NCBI GenBank assembly: GCA_008933615.1
Contig: WBUR01000031.1
Coordinates: forward strand, 1-52,739
Origin: a bacterium
GTDB lineage: Bacteria > CLD3 > SB21
Reading direction: 5' to 3'
DNA: 52,739 bases
Shown here: piece after piece, positions 9,801 through 18,158 of the stretch
Layout of the letters: every line of letters begins with the position of its first letter
Position numbering within the stretch: position 1 is the stretch's first letter
Made by a program: the position numbers and the translations under genes
Notes under the pieces: model-generated
What the model was told of the DNA's origin: nothing
What the model saw: the letters and a program-made list of their open reading frames with translations, nothing else
Database searches by the model: none

Positions 9801-12013
9801 ATAAACTGAACAGGGATGAAATCGTTATTATTACTAATGGCTTTTGGAGAGGCGGACGCATCGCCGATTAACATGATGTAGAGTGGAGAACCCTGACTGC
9901 CATGCCAATTAGGGCTGAGGTAAGTAAAACGGAGGAAATCACGTATCGCATACGGACTTTTTATTCCGAAATTGAATTCATCATAAATATCTTCTATATC
10001 AACGGATTCAACCGATAAGCCCCTGGATCGCCGATAATTTTCCAACCTTAATGCTGCATCTTTCAACAGTTTCGGCGCAATAATCAGATAACGTGCGTTA
10101 TGATATCCTGTGGTCAAAACGGATGGTTTGTCAAGAAGTACATCCTTTGGTAAAAGTTTTGCGGATTCACTCACTGCGATATATTCAATTCCGCTTATGC
10201 TCACTTCATCCTGAAAAACCAGAAAATAGGACGTGTCCTTCTGGAAGCCGCTGTTGGTTTTTAAGTCCCAATTCACAATCCGGCTTACGCCTTTTTTGTA
10301 AAGGCTGATATCCGGGTCTGTAAATTTCTCGATCTTAAATTCTTTTAGAGTAGTGAAGCTCTCGTCTCCAACCCGAAACTCAACGTAGTCTTTTTCCGCT
10401 TGGTATTTTCTTTTATAGGTGATTTCAAACCAATTTAATGCAAACTTATCCAGTAATGCAGGATTAGATGTCACGGGCGTACTGATGGTGAGCGTATTGA
10501 TACCCTCTCTGAGCGGATTAGAAGAAATATTGGCTATCGGAATATCTACCTGAAATTTGACCGGGCCGGTCCATACTAAACTTGTTGTAAGTCCAATACC
10601 GTTGATTTTAATATCGACAGTATGGTTGTTGGTGCTGATGCCCTGCAAATTAATGCGTAGCACCTGATTGAGAGAAGATGAAGACAGTTTTTCGATAGTA
10701 AATTCATAATCTTTTTGAGACTGACTCGAAATCAGATTTGCAATCCCTCCGTCGAAAGCCCAAATATCCTCGACTACAGCCGGTTGAATCAGGTTAATAT
10801 TTTTGATATCAAGACGAATATTGTCTTCTTCGAAATGTTTAGTGACAGTAAATTGATTTGAACTAAGTGAATCGGATTTCCGCGGAAGAATTACCCCTCC
10901 GTTTTCCTCAATGAGCCGAATTCCTGGCTTTTCTCCCCAGCTTAGGAAATAAACGTTGTCGTCGCTCCACGGGTCCAGATAATGTCCGATACTTGGCGGA
11001 ATATCGCGGAGATTCTTGTTAAACTTTGCCAGGTATTTTTCTCCGTAAAATTCAAAGTAATCGCCGGAACTAAATTTATCTTTTTCCTGACTACGATAAT
11101 ATATCGGCACTTCCAGCCCGAGATTAAACAAACGAAAGTTTCTTGGATCGATTCCGGAAAAATCCAGCCCTGTTTTTTCTTTCAAGTAATCATAGGTAAC
11201 TTTGTAAATACCATTCTTGTTAACGATAATTTTGATCGACTGACCCGGAGATTGTGTAACATTTGAAAGTGTTGCCTCAGCAGAGCTTTTTAGCATAGCT
11301 TTGTTTTTCAAATACCGTGATTTTTTGGCCTGTTTTTCGTTAATCAGTTCGGAATCAAGTATTTCATTGATCTCAGAGGTGTTGCTCTCATAAACCTGCA
11401 CTTTTTTAGATGTTGAGTAGGTAATCCTGACGGTTATATTTTTATTGAACTCAACCTGATGTTTTTTTGCATTGTATCGGTATGGATATACGGTTAATCG
11501 GTACAACGGAATTTCTCGCATTTTTCCGAGATAACTTAACTCAACTAAATTTCTTGGATACCAGCCTCCGGCAGCGTTGAATTTCGAAGTGATTTGCTTT
11601 GGCGATTCTTGTACTGAACCGTCCGTGGGTAAGTTTGCGCCGGTTAAGATGATAGATTGCATCGGTATATACTCGCGCTCATTCTGCGTCACCAAGGCCT
11701 GCGGTGATCCTTCAGGTAATTCAATGAGGTAACTAATCTTGGGTAATTGCGGAGCCCCTTCCTCTTGTATATATTCAAAAAGAGGGGATGTAAGACGTTG
11801 ATATGTTTCACCATTTAATTCTACCCGATCGATATCCGGTTTGACAAAATTGAATGTGTAGACTAATTCGCCTTCCTTTTCTGAGACGGACTTAACGTAA
11901 TCTTGCTTTGATTGAATTTGTGCGTGAACTGCTTTGGCTCCACAAAGGATGGCAAAGGCAATCATCCCAATCGCAATAAGGGTAGATCTATTTCTGAAAT
12001 GTATTTTATGCAT
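6818..12013 (-). CDS. porU: PorU-like C25 (gingipain-fold) peptidase of type IX secretion
   Basis: PorU is the cell-surface sortase of type IX secretion, cleaving C-terminal signals and attaching cargo to lipid. The 1731-aa product has a signal peptide ending VHA with Gln32 next, a gingipain-type propeptide (about 40-230), and a C25 catalytic domain starting near residue 639. That domain contains YLGHGGGG (His877) and LSMTCFVG (Cys918), the expected His/Cys pair. Beta-sandwich regions follow, including a CARDB-like module (about 1243-1361), and then a FlgD/sorting-type C-terminal domain (from about 1627) with NFPNPF, YTVSGRRI, WDATDDNGRD and ANGIYFYR. P. gingivalis PorU is about 1158 aa, so this one has roughly 570 extra residues. 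A large C25 substrate rather than the sortase itself cannot be excluded, but adjacency to a porV gene supports PorU. Confidence 0.8.
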   Translation of the reverse strand: MHKIHFRNRSTLIAIGMIAFAILCGAKAVHAQIQSKQDYVKSVSEKEGELVYTFNFVKPDIDRVELNGETYQRLTSPLFEYIQEEGAPQLPKISYLIELPEGSPQALVTQNEREYIPMQSIILTGANLPTDGSVQESPKQITSKFNAAGGWYPRNLVELSYLGKMREIPLYRLTVYPYRYNAKKHQVEFNKNITVRITYSTSKKVQVYESNTSEINEILDSELINEKQAKKSRYLKNKAMLKSSAEATLSNVTQSPGQSIKIIVNKNGIYKVTYDYLKEKTGLDFSGIDPRNFRLFNLGLEVPIYYRSQEKDKFSSGDYFEFYGEKYLAKFNKNLRDIPPSIGHYLDPWSDDNVYFLSWGEKPGIRLIEENGGVILPRKSDSLSSNQFTVTKHFEEDNIRLDIKNINLIQPAVVEDIWAFDGGIANLISSQSQKDYEFTIEKLSSSSLNQVLRINLQGISTNNHTVDIKINGIGLTTSLVWTGPVKFQVDIPIANISSNPLREGINTLTISTPVTSNPALLDKFALNWFEITYKRKYQAEKDYVEFRVGDESFTTLKEFKIEKFTDPDISLYKKGVSRIVNWDLKTNSGFQKDTSYFLVFQDEVSISGIEYIAVSESAKLLPKDVLLDKPSVLTTGYHNARYLIIAPKLLKDAALRLENYRRSRGLSVESVDIEDIYDEFNFGIKSPYAIRDFLRFTYLSPNWHGSQGSPLYIMLIGDASASPKAISNNNDFIPVQFIQTKTYGPAASDYWYSLADDQDILPDFFIGRFPVSTVTQLDAVIDKIITYEQSNLSGSWRNKVLYIGGQSDNRGVVQNISSIPVDVFRFQATSIINSRMPQSFSPDRVYVFPIRDQFYGNFAQVVKGFEEGNLLTAYLGHGGGGIWGDLDSVSGKPLLNLTQVNELKTNPGRYPLVLSMTCFVGAFDNPNSLGELLLTKPYGGAVGVIASSGTGWIIGDFQLLDQSINAFLKPGNSVGEAVTQGKINYLLQQGITDYEVSGAGNTLTTGAIPQSMVFQFNYLGDPALRLKTPLKRTFSLSNYSPSKTSVITVSGAAGFSSGTGTAQMYQMRQVIDSVANGANKPSFVDLDTVDFLISNGNYSFNINLGNIASSTLENGITGIRIFAESSDGRYSFNGQDNFTINGAYISQIQVLPSTPTSSDTVRFSAVASDPDLVECVTVTYDRTGSVTENVTDTLFLSQDNIYISRGSGPFTENDLISYRIKVKDSLGDSTISDLQEVRILAGLDLKMDQVNSPGDQTASIFLGGINQTNINAVIQNVGFRPASNVKIRFYNGDPRAAGIFIGEAELTIDGSVPNAGKIAVDTVAIASTLNNGSHNVYVWIDPDSITSDVNRYNNLGFRALTLSTFNVTPSTGTTYDGIQNDTVSVDNSFFVNAPANAVTQNSTLSINRKTNILINDQPDLGFAYPKGYATPQAYDVSLSHPLVNSKSILVQFEYDTTLYPASMLYHDSLNIYIWNSGNRKWNIVNSEKLIQNGTISVEVSEQVEIGIFTLMINRDRLSPVIEPTVEGQYFSQGSIAPKNPKISAIIYDRNGVSLNRKHYNIELNGQRLDSTKIILPDSLANSNVVTLTLINDQNFDVGSNNITFQVSDVNGNVSAPDTLHFKVVSGFDIKVLGNFPNPFTNVTTFAFRIEASEQLDNLEIGIYTVSGRRIKKITPDDITSQILNSVGYHEVQWDATDDNGRDIANGIYFYRIKGKLNGKIVEKKGKLAYFR

Positions 12014-12026
12014 GGTGTCTGGTCAC

Positions 12027-12056
12027 AAAAAACCCTACAAGAAGCAACTTGCAGGG
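12027..12056 (-). terminator. Rho-independent terminator-like hairpin in the porU leader
   Basis: On the minus strand CCCTGCAAG (12056-12048), a 6-nt loop and CTTGTAGGG (12041-12033) form a 9-bp stem with one G-U pair, followed by six U. It may end the cdaA operon, but it lies between the porU-like promoter and its ATG at 12013. Confidence 0.7.
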
Positions 12057-12119
12057 CGTTACAAATAATTCTGTCATCATTCGATAGAAACTAATTCTAA
12101 AGCCGGTTTTCTGTCTGTT

Positions 12120-12148
12120 ATTATACAAAATTTAGGAGTTTTAGTCTA
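12120..12148 (-). promoter_or_regulatory. candidate promoter of the porU-like operon
   Basis: On the minus strand TAGACT (12148-12143), a 17-nt spacer and TATAAT (12125-12120). Transcription would begin near 12113, leaving a leader of about 100 nt that contains the hairpin at 12027-12056. Confidence 0.5.
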
Positions 12149-12155
12149 CTTTTTC

Positions 12156-12998
12156 CTATTTAATTGCTACGTTTGTAAGCGGCTGTCTCTTACCCGAGTT
12201 TACCGATTTGCGCCACAATCCACGTGTTCTTCCTGACTTGAGGACTTCCTCAATAAAACCTTGGAGTTCAGCCACCGATATGTTTCGATTCAAGGTTCCC
12301 TTATAGGCTATGGATATCTTTCCCGTCTCTTCCGAAATGACGATCACAATTGCATCCGATTGTTCTGATAACCCCAAGGCGGCGCGGTGCCTGGTTCCGA
12401 GTGATGACTCGATGTACGGATTCTGACTCAGAGGTAAAAGGCATTTGGCGGCAGATACCTGGTCATTTTCGATGACGACAGCTCCGTCGTGAAGAGGCGA
12501 TCTAGGATTAAATATGGATAATAATAATTGCTGAGAAATTTTTGCATCCAAAGATACGCCGGTCTCAATGATATTTTTTAGGCCCGTCGATCTCTCCATT
12601 GCAATAATCGCACCTGAACGGCGTTTGGACAGGTGTTCACAAGTTTTTATGACTTCATGTACATATGTGGGTATGCCTAGTTTTATAATATTACGAAGGA
12701 ATCCGCTTTGGCCGAAAAACGTAAGCATACGCCGCAATTCTGGCTGGAATATGATAACAAATGCGATGACCCAGACGGTTCTGATTTGGTCGACGAGCCA
12801 TATCATACCGCTCATATTCAGAGCTTGTACGGCAATGGATACGATCAAAATCAGGATCAAACCCATTAACATACGCGAAGCAGTCGTGCCTTGTATGACA
12901 AGATAAGCGCGATAAAAAATAATGGTAACAACGGCGATATCAAGTATATCAATCCATGTTACAGGCACGATCCAGAATTTAAATAATTCTTGCTGCAT
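12156..12998 (-). CDS. cdaA: diadenylate cyclase, CdaA type
   Basis: CdaA makes c-di-AMP from two ATP at the membrane. The 280-aa product has about three N-terminal hydrophobic segments (roughly residues 12-32, 40-62, 68-86), then the DAC domain. The catalytic DGA motif appears in LHDGAVVI and the ATP-binding RHR motif in LGTRHRAALG. Length and topology match CdaA (DacA) rather than DisA or CdaS. The ATG is 2 nt after the folP stop, so it is the last gene of the long bat-to-cdaA run. The usual Firmicutes partners cdaR and glmM are absent downstream, where a hairpin and the porU-like gene follow. Confidence 0.93.
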   Translation of the reverse strand: MQQELFKFWIVPVTWIDILDIAVVTIIFYRAYLVIQGTTASRMLMGLILILIVSIAVQALNMSGMIWLVDQIRTVWVIAFVIIFQPELRRMLTFFGQSGFLRNIIKLGIPTYVHEVIKTCEHLSKRRSGAIIAMERSTGLKNIIETGVSLDAKISQQLLLSIFNPRSPLHDGAVVIENDQVSAAKCLLPLSQNPYIESSLGTRHRAALGLSEQSDAIVIVISEETGKISIAYKGTLNRNISVAELQGFIEEVLKSGRTRGLWRKSVNSGKRQPLTNVAIK

Positions 12999-13000
12999 AG

Positions 13001-13849
13001 TTACGGGTTCATGATTTTTTCTGCAATAGTTACGGCTCGCCGAATGGATTTTACATCGTGTACCCTCAAAATATTTGCGCCTTTTTGCATAGCAATAATA
13101 TTAGACACTATCGTGCCCTCCAGGCGGTCCAAGGGCGCAGCATCAAACGGTTTGCCGAGATATGATTTTCTTGAAGAACCGATCAATAGGGGATAGCCGA
13201 GCGATTTAAGTTGTTCAAGTTTATTTAAAATCAGAAAATTATCTTCAAATCTCTTTCCAAACCCCAACCCGGGATCAATTATAATTTTTTTAATCCCGCT
13301 TTTTTTTGCCTTTTCGCATGCATGGAACAGAAAGGTTTTTATTTCACTGACAGCGTCACCATATTGCGGGTTTGTCTGCATATCTTTTGGGGTGCCTTTT
13401 ATATGCATGATTACCAACGCGGCGTCGTGTTGTACTGCGGTGGCAATCATATCATGGTCAAAAGTCAACCCGCTGATATCGTTAATAATGTGAGCACCTG
13501 ATCGCATAGCCTCATCCGCTACTTTCGATTTATATGTGTCAATTGAAATTAGTACGTCGAGAGATTTTGTTATTTTTTCAATAATCGGAATTGTCCGGTC
13601 TAATTCCTCCTGTAGTGATACCGGATCCGCTCCAGGCCGAGTCGATTCGCCCCCGACGTCCACAATGTCAGCGCCGTCTTCTTTTAATTGTATGGCATGC
13701 GCCATAGCTGCTTCGGGAGAGTAAAACTTACCGCCATCTGAAAATGAATTCGGCGTAACGTTCAAAACGCCCATAATATAAACACGGGTTAGACAATCCG
13801 TGTAAAAATCTTCTGTGCGGCTATCCTTCGACATCTGGAAAAAATTCAT
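13001..13849 (-). CDS. folP: dihydropteroate synthase
   Basis: FolP joins p-aminobenzoate to the pterin diphosphate in folate synthesis. The 282-aa TIM barrel shows the two family signatures: MGVLNVTPNSFSDGG near residue 26 and DVGGESTRPGAD near 62. It also has IDTYKS, NDISG, the IDPGLGFGK segment and the C-terminal RVHDV of the pABA/sulfonamide-binding side. Its start lies 29 nt inside the upstream TPR gene, so translation is probably coupled; a later ATG at 13834 is also possible. Two GTP cyclohydrolases for the first step of the pathway (folE2 and folE) are elsewhere in the window. Confidence 0.95.
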   Translation of the reverse strand: MNFFQMSKDSRTEDFYTDCLTRVYIMGVLNVTPNSFSDGGKFYSPEAAMAHAIQLKEDGADIVDVGGESTRPGADPVSLQEELDRTIPIIEKITKSLDVLISIDTYKSKVADEAMRSGAHIINDISGLTFDHDMIATAVQHDAALVIMHIKGTPKDMQTNPQYGDAVSEIKTFLFHACEKAKKSGIKKIIIDPGLGFGKRFEDNFLILNKLEQLKSLGYPLLIGSSRKSYLGKPFDAAPLDRLEGTIVSNIIAMQKGANILRVHDVKSIRRAVTIAEKIMNP

Positions 13850-15527
13850 TTAATTTTCGTCTGGCCTCTTCACGGTATTTGTCGTCCCTGTCAAGTATTT
13901 TCATCACCATTCGAAGAGCCTCTATTGCATCGTGGTCGTTTTTGAATTCCGCATAAATTTTAGCCAAGTACATATAAGCATAACCGTGATTGGGTTTCAT
14001 TTGAACTGCTTTTTTGAAATAGGCCTCGGCTATCAAGTATTGGGCTCGTTCTTCATTCTTTTTTCGTTTGGGCTTGAAGCTCACTCCGATATGGTAATTA
14101 ATAATCCCCAGATTATAGTATACATCCGCCTTTTCCGGATGAATTTTTTCAGCGAATTCCAACAGTTTGAGCGCGCGGTCATACATGCCGACGTAATCGC
14201 ACGCCAACACCATGCCGGTTATCGCCTCAAAGTCAATTGGGCGAAGCTGGTGGGCGACGCTGTAATTATCCATAGCTAATTTCGCGCGGCTATCATGCGG
14301 TTTGCTGAGCTCGATATACGATTTGCCTAGATTGATGTAACTGTCAAAACCGCCGGGATTAAGCCGGATGGCCTTTTGAAGAACTTCCTCCTTAGAAGAT
14401 AATCCGAACGACTCCCATCGCAGTTTCTGCATATAGCTCAAGACGTAGTATACGTTATAATCTCTGTTGTATAATTCGTTGGCTCCGATCAAAGCGATTT
14501 CGGCGTCAAGATAGCGAGGTTCCGGTTTGAAAAACATGTAATACTTTGCAAGGGCGGAAATGGACGGTTGAAAAGTTTCGTCGATTTGGCCTGCTTTTTT
14601 CAAATAATATTCAGTTCGGTACTGATGAAACTGATGAGTTTTGTTGTCTTTTGTCCTCAGCATTAATTCACCGTGAGCGACGCCCATCCCATACCAATTC
14701 AACGAGCCGGCGCTGTCATTTTTTAATGCCAATTGAAAAGCGTATAACGACGAATCAATTAATTTGTTCGCAAGAAGATATTTTCCACGGGAGTAATTTA
14801 ATAAGCCCGGCGTCAAAAATATTTTTTGATCTATTTTTGATTCATCAAATTGCTCATCAACATATTGATACAATATTTTCGAAAGTTCAATGGATGCGGA
14901 TGATAGACGTTCAGCCCATTCTTTTTCCGATGTTAGCGGAATTGAAATTGGAATTTGCCGTATGGATTTTCGTGTGGCAATTTCATAGAGCAATATGTTT
15001 AACTGCAGTATATTGCCGGTGACCTTGAAAGTGCCGGCTGCGAGGAATTTTAACTTAATTAACGTCGCCCAATCCAAAAGATGCGCGTCGTCAAAAACGG
15101 ATACTTTACCTAAACTGTCATTGTCATGCGAACTAACGAGCCATTCCGGCCTTAGAAAATTAATATGTTGGGGAGAGGATAATTCGGAGTATCGGGAAGA
15201 TGCTTCGGCCAGTGCCCAGCCGGTACCGGAATATTTATCGATCATGTTGCGAAGTGAAGAATCGGCTGGGGTATTTTCATTCTCCAGGGGCAGTATGCCT
15301 ACATAGATAACGTCAGGCTGGGGTGGCCGGGCAATTCGCAGAATGGTGAATGTCAGAGTGACAAAGCCTAGTGCCGTAAACATAAAAATAGAAAATTTTC
15401 GTTTGTTTACCACCGGTGAATGCCGAACGATATACCAGAAAAAAAAGGAAAGAATAAAAATGATACAGAAATATAGAAAGAAGCCTCCGGGAACTTCACC
15501 CGACAAAAAACGAATTATATTCTCCAT
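13821..15527 (-). CDS. membrane-anchored TolB-N-like/TPR protein
   Basis: The 568-aa product begins with two transmembrane segments (about residues 13-33 and 44-64). A region opening with VIYVGILPLENE follows and resembles the TolB-N/CsgG-type nucleating fold found beside TPRs in adenylate-cyclase-like proteins. From about residue 220 to the end there are tandem TPR-like helices (LNYSRGKYLLANKLIDSS, SYINLGKSYIELSK, VYYNLGIINYHIG, YMYLAKIYAE). It is likely a scaffold for protein interactions at the membrane. No catalytic motif is seen. It lies between ftsH and folP and overlaps folP by 29 nt. Exact function is not recognisable. Confidence 0.75.
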   Translation of the reverse strand: MENIIRFLSGEVPGGFFLYFCIIFILSFFFWYIVRHSPVVNKRKFSIFMFTALGFVTLTFTILRIARPPQPDVIYVGILPLENENTPADSSLRNMIDKYSGTGWALAEASSRYSELSSPQHINFLRPEWLVSSHDNDSLGKVSVFDDAHLLDWATLIKLKFLAAGTFKVTGNILQLNILLYEIATRKSIRQIPISIPLTSEKEWAERLSSASIELSKILYQYVDEQFDESKIDQKIFLTPGLLNYSRGKYLLANKLIDSSLYAFQLALKNDSAGSLNWYGMGVAHGELMLRTKDNKTHQFHQYRTEYYLKKAGQIDETFQPSISALAKYYMFFKPEPRYLDAEIALIGANELYNRDYNVYYVLSYMQKLRWESFGLSSKEEVLQKAIRLNPGGFDSYINLGKSYIELSKPHDSRAKLAMDNYSVAHQLRPIDFEAITGMVLACDYVGMYDRALKLLEFAEKIHPEKADVYYNLGIINYHIGVSFKPKRKKNEERAQYLIAEAYFKKAVQMKPNHGYAYMYLAKIYAEFKNDHDAIEALRMVMKILDRDDKYREEARRKLNEFFPDVEG

Positions 15528-15588
15528 GTTCTAATAAAGACCTTTTTAAACTGTATATAGCGCACCAACCTTAACAATAATAGCCTGA

Positions 15589-17604
15589 TTATAAATTGAC
15601 ATGCGGCTGATCTTCAGCGATTTCACCATTGGATTTATTAATGGTCTCCTGTGGTTTTAGGCTTTGTCCGCTCATGATCAGATCCAGATCTTCCGCATCA
15701 AGCGTCTCACGTTCAATAAGTGCGGCGGCTATATTGTGTAAATTTTGGACGTTTTCGTTGATCAGTTGAATGGCTTTTTGCTCCGCCTCAAGAATAATTG
15801 CTTTGATTTCAGTGTCGATGAGACGGGACGTTTCTTCACTATAATTTTTGGCGGTGGAAATTTCTCTTCCGAGGAATACTTCTTCTTCTTTTTTGCCGAA
15901 AGCAACCGGGCCTAATTTATCGCTCATGCCCCATTCGCAGACCATTTTACGCGCTAACATCGTTGCGCGTTCAATATCGTTGCTCGCGCCGGTTGTGTAG
16001 TGGTTAAATATGATCTTTTCCGCGCCGCGTCCTCCCAGCATGTAAGTCAGCATGGTCTGAATATACGACCGGGAATAGGAATGCCGGTCATCCGTCGGGA
16101 GATAATGCGTGAGTCCGAGCGCGCGACCGCGTGGAATAATGGTTACCTTATGAACCGGGTCCGAATCCGGCAGAAGACGCGCAACAAGCGCATGGCCTGC
16201 CTCATGGTAAGCGGTTGTTTTCTTCTCACTTTCGGAAATGACCATACTTTTACGTTCAACGCCCATCATGACTTTATCTTTGGCGTTTTCAAAATCGATG
16301 TTGTCCACGGCATCGGAATTACGCCGCGCCGCCAGTAATGCCGCTTCGTTAACCAAATTCTCGAGATCAGCTCCGGACAAACCGGGGGTGCCCTTTGCGA
16401 TTTTCTTTAGAGTAACGCCTTCATGAAGATGAATCTTTCGCGTGTGAATTTTCAATATCTCCTCGCGTCCGTTGACATCCGGTTGGTCGACAACAATTTG
16501 GCGATCAAAACGGCCGGGGCGCATCAGCGCGGAGTCAAGTATGTCCGGGCGGTTTGTCGCCGCAACCAAAATAATACCGGCGTTTGAATCAAAGCCGTCC
16601 ATTTCAACAAGTAATTGATTCAGTGTCTGTTCACGTTCGTCGTGGCCGCCTCCGAGTCCTGCGCCCCGAGATCGCCCTACCGCATCGATTTCATCTATAA
16701 AAATAATACACGGATGATTCTTCTTAGCTTGTTCAAAAAGGTCGCGCACACGGGCTGCCCCGACGCCAACGAACATCTCGACAAAATCGGCGCCGCTGAT
16801 GGAGAAGAAGGGCACTTCGGCTTCGCCGGCCACCGCTCTGGCAAGCAATGTCTTTCCGGTTCCCTGTGGGCCCAGGAGCAATGCACCCTTGGGTATACGT
16901 CCGCCAAGTCGCGTAAATTTATCAGGATCTTTTAGAAAATCCACGATCTCCTGCAATTCTTGTTTCGCTTCATCGCATCCGGCAACATCGGAAAAAGTGA
17001 CGTGAGGATCTTTATCCGACGACATCTTTGCCCGGCTTTTGCCGAATGAAAAAATATTCTTTGCGCCGCCGCCGCCCTGCATGCGTCTCAAGATAAAAAT
17101 AAATATTCCAATGGCGATAATCCACGGAAGCATTTGAATGAATATGGTTGAGAAATCGGTCCCTTTTTTTGAAAATTCAACATTAATGTTTTTTGCATTC
17201 CATTCTTCGATCATTTTGCTGTCAATAAATGGCAGGTAGATCTTGAATTGGCTGAACTTCACAGGCACTCCGTCGACCGGAAAGCTGATTTCTTCTTTTA
17301 ATATTCCACGTAATTCATTTTCCGTAACGTGGATACTGGCGATTTTGTCTTGAGATAACAGAGCTTGGTAATTCGAATAAGATACCTCCATGTGACGGTC
17401 ACCGGTGGCAGTAAATATCTGGTATAAAAAGAAAAAAGCAGCAAAAATGGCAAGCCAAAGAAAAAAAGTGGACAGCGAATTCTTAAAATTCGGATTCCCG
17501 TCCGGCGACGGACGTTTTTTTCCTGAATTTGATTTTTCAGGTTTCAGTTTTTTGTTGGACGAGCCTTCCGATGTCATAAGCGCTAAATGTTTATCTATCA
17601 ACAA
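15589..17604 (-). CDS. ftsH: ATP-dependent zinc metalloprotease FtsH
   Basis: FtsH is the membrane-bound AAA+ protease that removes misassembled membrane proteins and regulatory substrates. The 671-aa product has two membrane segments flanking a periplasmic domain (about residues 47-65 and 150-170), Walker A GPQGTGKT (about 243-250), Walker [13 protein letters not shown], the SRH region [19 protein letters not shown] and the M41 zinc motif HEAGH (about 466). Walker A has Gln where GPPGTGKT is usual. The start is TTG at 17604, which has GGAG 6 nt upstream; the first ATG (17577) has no such site. The SD overlaps the hpt stop, giving the familiar tilS-hpt-ftsH order. Confidence 0.96.
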   Translation of the reverse strand: MLIDKHLALMTSEGSSNKKLKPEKSNSGKKRPSPDGNPNFKNSLSTFFLWLAIFAAFFFLYQIFTATGDRHMEVSYSNYQALLSQDKIASIHVTENELRGILKEEISFPVDGVPVKFSQFKIYLPFIDSKMIEEWNAKNINVEFSKKGTDFSTIFIQMLPWIIAIGIFIFILRRMQGGGGAKNIFSFGKSRAKMSSDKDPHVTFSDVAGCDEAKQELQEIVDFLKDPDKFTRLGGRIPKGALLLGPQGTGKTLLARAVAGEAEVPFFSISGADFVEMFVGVGAARVRDLFEQAKKNHPCIIFIDEIDAVGRSRGAGLGGGHDEREQTLNQLLVEMDGFDSNAGIILVAATNRPDILDSALMRPGRFDRQIVVDQPDVNGREEILKIHTRKIHLHEGVTLKKIAKGTPGLSGADLENLVNEAALLAARRNSDAVDNIDFENAKDKVMMGVERKSMVISESEKKTTAYHEAGHALVARLLPDSDPVHKVTIIPRGRALGLTHYLPTDDRHSYSRSYIQTMLTYMLGGRGAEKIIFNHYTTGASNDIERATMLARKMVCEWGMSDKLGPVAFGKKEEEVFLGREISTAKNYSEETSRLIDTEIKAIILEAEQKAIQLINENVQNLHNIAAALIERETLDAEDLDLIMSGQSLKPQETINKSNGEIAEDQPHVNL

Positions 17605-17615
17605 TATTTTCTCCT

Positions 17616-18158
17616 TTAGTCATGGGTAACGTAAATATCTTTCAGATGCCGGAATCGCTGTGCATAATCCAAACCGTAGCCGATGACAAAATCGTTTCCG
17701 ATATCAAAACCGACATAATGAACCGGAAAATCTGTCTTTGCCTTTTCTTTTTTTAACAAAAGCGTGACAAAACGAATGGAAGCAGGCTTCATTTTTTCAA
17801 TATGTTTTTTTATAAACGTGATGGATAGCCCGGAGTCAACGATATCTTCAACCACGATCACGTGGCGCCCGGCTAACTTAGCGCTCACATCTTTGTCCAA
17901 TCGAATGGATCCGCTTGAATGCATATGATCGCCGTAACTTCCGATTTTGAGAAAATCGATCTCACATTCGGTATTAATTTCCCTGACAAGATCGGCAACA
18001 AACAAAAATGAACCGTTAAGAATGCCGACGAGAATGGGGTTTTTATTTTTGTAATCCTTGGTAATTTTTTTTCCGAGCCGACGCACTGCTTTACCAATAT
18101 CCTCTTTCGAGATCATGATCTTAAATCGATGGTGGTCTGTTGTTATGGTTTTATTCAT
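17616..18158 (-). CDS. hpt: hypoxanthine phosphoribosyltransferase
   Basis: This purine-salvage enzyme transfers phosphoribose from PRPP to hypoxanthine or guanine. The 180-aa product has the family PPi loop region LVGILNGSFLFVADLVR, the PRPP-binding loop VVEDIVDSGLSI and the base-contacting VGFDIGNDFVIGYGLDY near the C-terminus. It overlaps the tilS stop by 8 nt, and its own stop runs into the ftsH ribosome-binding site. The tilS-hpt-ftsH arrangement is conserved across many bacterial phyla and supports the call. Confidence 0.94.
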   Translation of the reverse strand: MNKTITTDHHRFKIMISKEDIGKAVRRLGKKITKDYKNKNPILVGILNGSFLFVADLVREINTECEIDFLKIGSYGDHMHSSGSIRLDKDVSAKLAGRHVIVVEDIVDSGLSITFIKKHIEKMKPASIRFVTLLLKKEKAKTDFPVHYVGFDIGNDFVIGYGLDYAQRFRHLKDIYVTHD

